DNA of 8,055 bases from JBIOJM01 sp044450785 (lineage in GTDB: Bacteria; Planctomycetota; Planctomycetia; Isosphaerales; Isosphaeraceae), in the NCBI GenBank assembly GCA_044450785.1, contig JBIOJM010000416.1, forward strand, positions 1 through 8,055. The letters are read 5' to 3'. The number at the start of each line of letters is the position of its first letter. The first letter of the stretch is position 1. This document shows, in pieces, positions 5,299 to 8,055 of this stretch. The notes beneath the pieces are model-generated. The model worked only from the letters and a program-made list of their open reading frames with translations. It ran no database searches and had not been told where the DNA came from. A program made the translations under genes and the position numbers.

Positions 5299-8055
5299 AT
5301 GGCGACCGAGGGCGAAAAGATCCAGGGACTCTGCGATTTCTTCCTCGAATCGTTCGAGGCGGCGGAACTAAGGAGGTTCCTCACCTATAATGGATACAAG
5401 CACGTCGCCTCCGCCGTGAACAAGAATGTCGACGATATCGAGTATTTCTTGAACATCGCCCTAGCATTGGCTCGTCGGGGCCTGATCGATGACGCGTTCT
5501 TCGACTCCTTGACGAAGGTGCGCCCCCTGTTGGAGGCGCGCATCCGGGGTCTCCAGGAATCCTGGCGCGTTGAGGAAAAGACGAGCCCGAAGTCATCGGG
5601 CAGCGCGAGTTCAAGCGATCCTCGGAAGATGATCGAGGCAGAACCGCCTGCGACCCAACATCAAACGTCCGTCACACCCCCATCCGGGAACGTCACCTTC
5701 GTCTTCACCGACATCGAGAGCTCGTCGCGAATGACGAGGCGGTTGGAGGAGCTGGGCGCCCATCTCTACGAGACCCATTTGCGCGACCCGCACCGCGAGC
5801 GGCTGCTGGGCGCGGTCGAGCGTCACGGCGGCTTCGAGATCCATCGGGCCGGAGATGGCCACATGTTCGTCTTCCAGAACGCCGGCGATGCGCTGAGATG
5901 CGTCGTCGCCTTCCAGCAGTCGCTTGCCGGCGAGCCCATCACCTACACCGTGGGCAAGGAGTCGTGGTCGATCCGCGTGCGCGTCGCGGTCCATACCGCA
6001 ATCAAGCAGAGGGCGCCGGAGGTGATGCAGGACGGCAAGCCCGAATATTCGGGCAACGACACCAACTATGCCGCGCGCATCGGCGCGCTCGGCGCCGGCG
6101 AGCAGATTATCGTTTCCGAGCAGACGTACCGCGTCGCGAGCGAGATCGGGTCCTGGAAGATACACGAGTGGCCGAACCGGTTGCTCAAGAGCTTCGACGA
6201 CGCGCCACAGACCGTTTACGAGATCCTCTACCGGGACGGGCAGAAGGAGCGCGAGCCGGGGACACGCTTCTTCCCCAGCTTCTATGAGGGCGAGCTGAAC
6301 CGGTACATCCCTCGCCCAGAAAAAGAGGCGGAAGTCCTGGGGCAGTTCGCGCACCGGCGTAGCGATGGCACGACGTCGCGGCTGGTGACGATCAAGGCCG
6401 AGGGCGGCATGGGCAAGACCCGCCTGGCCGTCTCCTGCGCTGTCAAGATGGTGGGGGTCTTCGAGGACGGTAGCCACTTCGTCAGCCTGGCGCTGGTCGG
6501 CCCCACGGTCGAGGCGGTCGCGGAGGCCATCGGGCGGGCCTTGGGCTTGTCCGCCGAGGCGGCACGCCCCGAGGAATTGTTCCAGGCCCTCCGCGCTCGA
6601 AACATGCTGCTGATCCTGGACAACTATGAGGCCGTGCAATGCGACGCGGTGGGGCGCTACCTCGCGAAGCTCGCCACCGAAACGAGCGGAGTGTGCCTCC
6701 TGGTGACGGGCCGTCAGGCAGTCGGCGAGTCGCTTGTCGAGCAGCAGGTGTCGCTGGATGACGGCATGACCCACGCCGAGGCGCATGACCTGTTCGTGGC
6801 CCGCGCCCGGCTCAAGGGGAAGCTCACCGGCGTCGTGTCCGGCGCCGCCGAAGTCCAGTTGGAGCGGATCATCGCCCTGACGGAGCGGATCCCGCTGGCG
6901 CTCGAGCTCGCCGCCGCGTGGGTCGAGTATGAGGAGTTGAAGGAGATCGCCGGCGGCCTGGAGGCAACCCCACTCGGGGACGAGTCCGGCCCGCCGCCTG
7001 GTGCGATCCGCGCCGACGACGAGAACACCCGCACGCGGCACCGATCGCTGGAGCGCTCGCTCGAGTGGTCTTACAACCTGCTGGGCCCAAAGGAGGGCCC
7101 GGCGACGCAAGAAGTCTTCGCCGCGTCCGGACTCTTCGCCGACACGTTCGACGCCGCGACGCTCGCCGCCGTGTCCGCTGATGGGACGGCGAAGAACGCC
7201 CTGCTCCGTCTCCAGAACGCCGCGCTCGTCCGCCGCGTCGCGGTGGAGGGCGCCACGCGCTACCGCCTCCACCGCTTCACCCGCGACTACGCCGCCCGAC
7301 GGCTCGCCGAACTTCCCACGGCCGATGCCACGCGGCGGCGTTTCGTCGCCCACTACGTCCGACTCGTCGAGGAGAGCTGGGACAAGCTGAATGACCTCGA
7401 TCGCATCGCCGTGCTCGACAACGAGTGGCGCAACGTCGCCGCCGCCGCGGGAACGGCCGAAGCGATGAACGACAATTGGTCGGTCATGGTCCTTTCCGCC
7501 GTGGGTGGTTTCCTCAACCTGCGCGGCCTTTGGTCCGAGCGGGAGCAACTCAACATCCGCGCCGTCGCTGCCGCCCGCGCGACCGGCGACCGCCGCAATC
7601 TGGGTGCGATGCTCAACAACCTGGGCATTGTCTACCAGAGCCAGGGCCGCTGGGCCGAGGCGATCGACGCCTACCAGCAGTCCCTGGCCATCAGGCGCGA
7701 GTTCAAGGACCGGGTCGGCGAGGGGCGGACGCTCAACAACCTGGGCGTCGTCTACCAGAGCCAGGGCCGCTGGGCCGAGGCGATCGACGCCTACCAACAG
7801 TCCCTGGCCATCAGGCGCGAGTTCAAGGACCGGGTCGGCGAGGGGCAGACGCTCAACAACCTGGGCATTGTCTACAAGAACCAGGGCCGCTGGGCCGAGG
7901 CGATCGACGCCTGCCAGCAGGACCTGGCCATCTGCCGCGAGTTCAAGGACCGCGTCGGCGAGGGGCAGACGCTCAACAACCTGGGCAACGTCTACGATAG
8001 CCAGGGCCGCTGGGCCGAGGCGATCGACGCCTACCAGCAGTCCCTGGTCATCAGG
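5299..8055 (+). CDS. NLR-like STAND protein: death-like/effector-associated domain, class III cyclase, NB-ARC NTPase, TPR array (3' end beyond window)
   Basis: At least 919 residues, open at the window edge. Residues 5-88 are all-helical by appearance; LARRGLIDDAFFDSL followed by RP resembles bacterial effector-associated/death-like domains. A Ser/Pro linker (about 92-130) precedes a class III cyclase domain (131-300). Metal-binding D138 and D186, and catalytic N256 and R260, are present; the usual adenine-selecting Lys and Asp are H182 and E249. The NB-ARC/AP-ATPase module spans about 325-600, with Walker A GGMGKT at 369-374 (first P-loop Gly is A367), Walker B LLILD ending at D441, sensor-like TGR at 470-472, IPLALELAA at 531-539, and RHRSL with WSYNLL at 580-595. 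From 775 come 40-residue TPR units. No membrane span is seen, so it is probably cytoplasmic. By family logic, ligand sensing by the TPRs would drive NTPase oligomerisation and pair the cyclase domains. The architecture resembles cyclase-ATPase regulators, but no LuxR DNA-binding domain is visible so far. Confidence 0.88.
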   Translation, partial: MATEGEKIQGLCDFFLESFEAAELRRFLTYNGYKHVASAVNKNVDDIEYFLNIALALARRGLIDDAFFDSLTKVRPLLEARIRGLQESWRVEEKTSPKSSGSASSSDPRKMIEAEPPATQHQTSVTPPSGNVTFVFTDIESSSRMTRRLEELGAHLYETHLRDPHRERLLGAVERHGGFEIHRAGDGHMFVFQNAGDALRCVVAFQQSLAGEPITYTVGKESWSIRVRVAVHTAIKQRAPEVMQDGKPEYSGNDTNYAARIGALGAGEQIIVSEQTYRVASEIGSWKIHEWPNRLLKSFDDAPQTVYEILYRDGQKEREPGTRFFPSFYEGELNRYIPRPEKEAEVLGQFAHRRSDGTTSRLVTIKAEGGMGKTRLAVSCAVKMVGVFEDGSHFVSLALVGPTVEAVAEAIGRALGLSAEAARPEELFQALRARNMLLILDNYEAVQCDAVGRYLAKLATETSGVCLLVTGRQAVGESLVEQQVSLDDGMTHAEAHDLFVARARLKGKLTGVVSGAAEVQLERIIALTERIPLALELAAAWVEYEELKEIAGGLEATPLGDESGPPPGAIRADDENTRTRHRSLERSLEWSYNLLGPKEGPATQEVFAASGLFADTFDAATLAAVSADGTAKNALLRLQNAALVRRVAVEGATRYRLHRFTRDYAARRLAELPTADATRRRFVAHYVRLVEESWDKLNDLDRIAVLDNEWRNVAAAAGTAEAMNDNWSVMVLSAVGGFLNLRGLWSEREQLNIRAVAAARATGDRRNLGAMLNNLGIVYQSQGRWAEAIDAYQQSLAIRREFKDRVGEGRTLNNLGVVYQSQGRWAEAIDAYQQSLAIRREFKDRVGEGQTLNNLGIVYKNQGRWAEAIDACQQDLAICREFKDRVGEGQTLNNLGNVYDSQGRWAEAIDAYQQSLVIR
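7621..8055 (+). repeat. Tandem 120-bp TPR-coding repeats, three full units plus a partial
   Basis: Units begin at 7621, 7741, 7861 and 7981, the last cut by the window end. Each encodes 40 residues, starting LG-x-VY and containing QGRWAEAIDAYQQSLAIRRE or close variants; this is a TPR helix pair. Units 1 and 2 differ at 4 of 120 bases; units 1 and 3 differ at 9 of 120; the 75 visible bases of unit 4 differ from unit 1 at 5. Several changes fall in the VYQSQ helix (Q-S, K-N, D-S) and around residues 871-880. Such near-identity at DNA level points to recent duplication or gene conversion. The array probably continues to the right. Confidence 0.92.

Noticed and set aside
5611..7797. 728-codon minus-strand open frame
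   Set aside because: It lies antisense to the cyclase/NTPase gene, whose plus-strand frame shows class III cyclase, Walker and TPR motifs. The minus reading is only a mirror of those codons, including the repeats.
7621..8055. CRISPR-like or minisatellite array
   Set aside because: The units are in frame, contiguous without spacers, and encode TPR helices; they are coding repeats.

Overview
The window is GC-rich and densely coding. It suggests a planctomycete, probably of the Isosphaeraceae/Gemmataceae type. The basis is high GC, a large cyclase-NTPase-TPR protein with near-identical repeats, unusual multidomain Fe-S proteins, and an intergenic triple-hairpin repeat that I recall from planctomycete genomes. 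This assignment is an inference; acidobacteria or myxobacteria are not excluded.

Layout. Positions 1-349 hold no convincing gene, but carry a REP-like block of three GC-rich hairpins (211-291). Positions 350-4851 are a two-gene minus-strand operon with an ATGA stop/start overlap. The upstream gene (2893-4851) is a fused NuoE-NuoF (HoxF-like) NADH-oxidising diaphorase subunit with its FMN, NADH and Fe-S motifs intact. The downstream gene (350-2896) is an unusual 848-residue protein: a NuoG/HoxU-like Fe-S head, two cyclic-nucleotide-binding domains, and a DmsB/HybA-like tail with four [4Fe-4S] motifs. Together they look like a soluble NADH-linked electron wire with a built-in cyclic nucleotide sensor. 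No quinone-reducing, hydrogenase or molybdoenzyme subunit is visible, so the final donor or acceptor is unknown.

Positions 4852-5298 are a divergent intergenic region. It has a good sigma70-like promoter facing the diaphorase operon, a pair of short direct repeats, and a 24-bp dyad just upstream of the plus-strand gene.

From 5299 to the window end, on the plus strand and still open, lies one large NLR-like protein: a small helical N-terminal domain resembling effector-associated/death-like modules, a class III nucleotide cyclase domain, an NB-ARC/AP-ATPase (STAND) module, and a TPR array whose 120-bp units are nearly identical. The notable feature of the window is that a predicted cyclic-nucleotide producer is transcribed divergently from a predicted cyclic-nucleotide-binding redox protein. 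A link between the two is a hypothesis. The cyclase has non-canonical residues at the base-recognition positions, so its product may not be cAMP.
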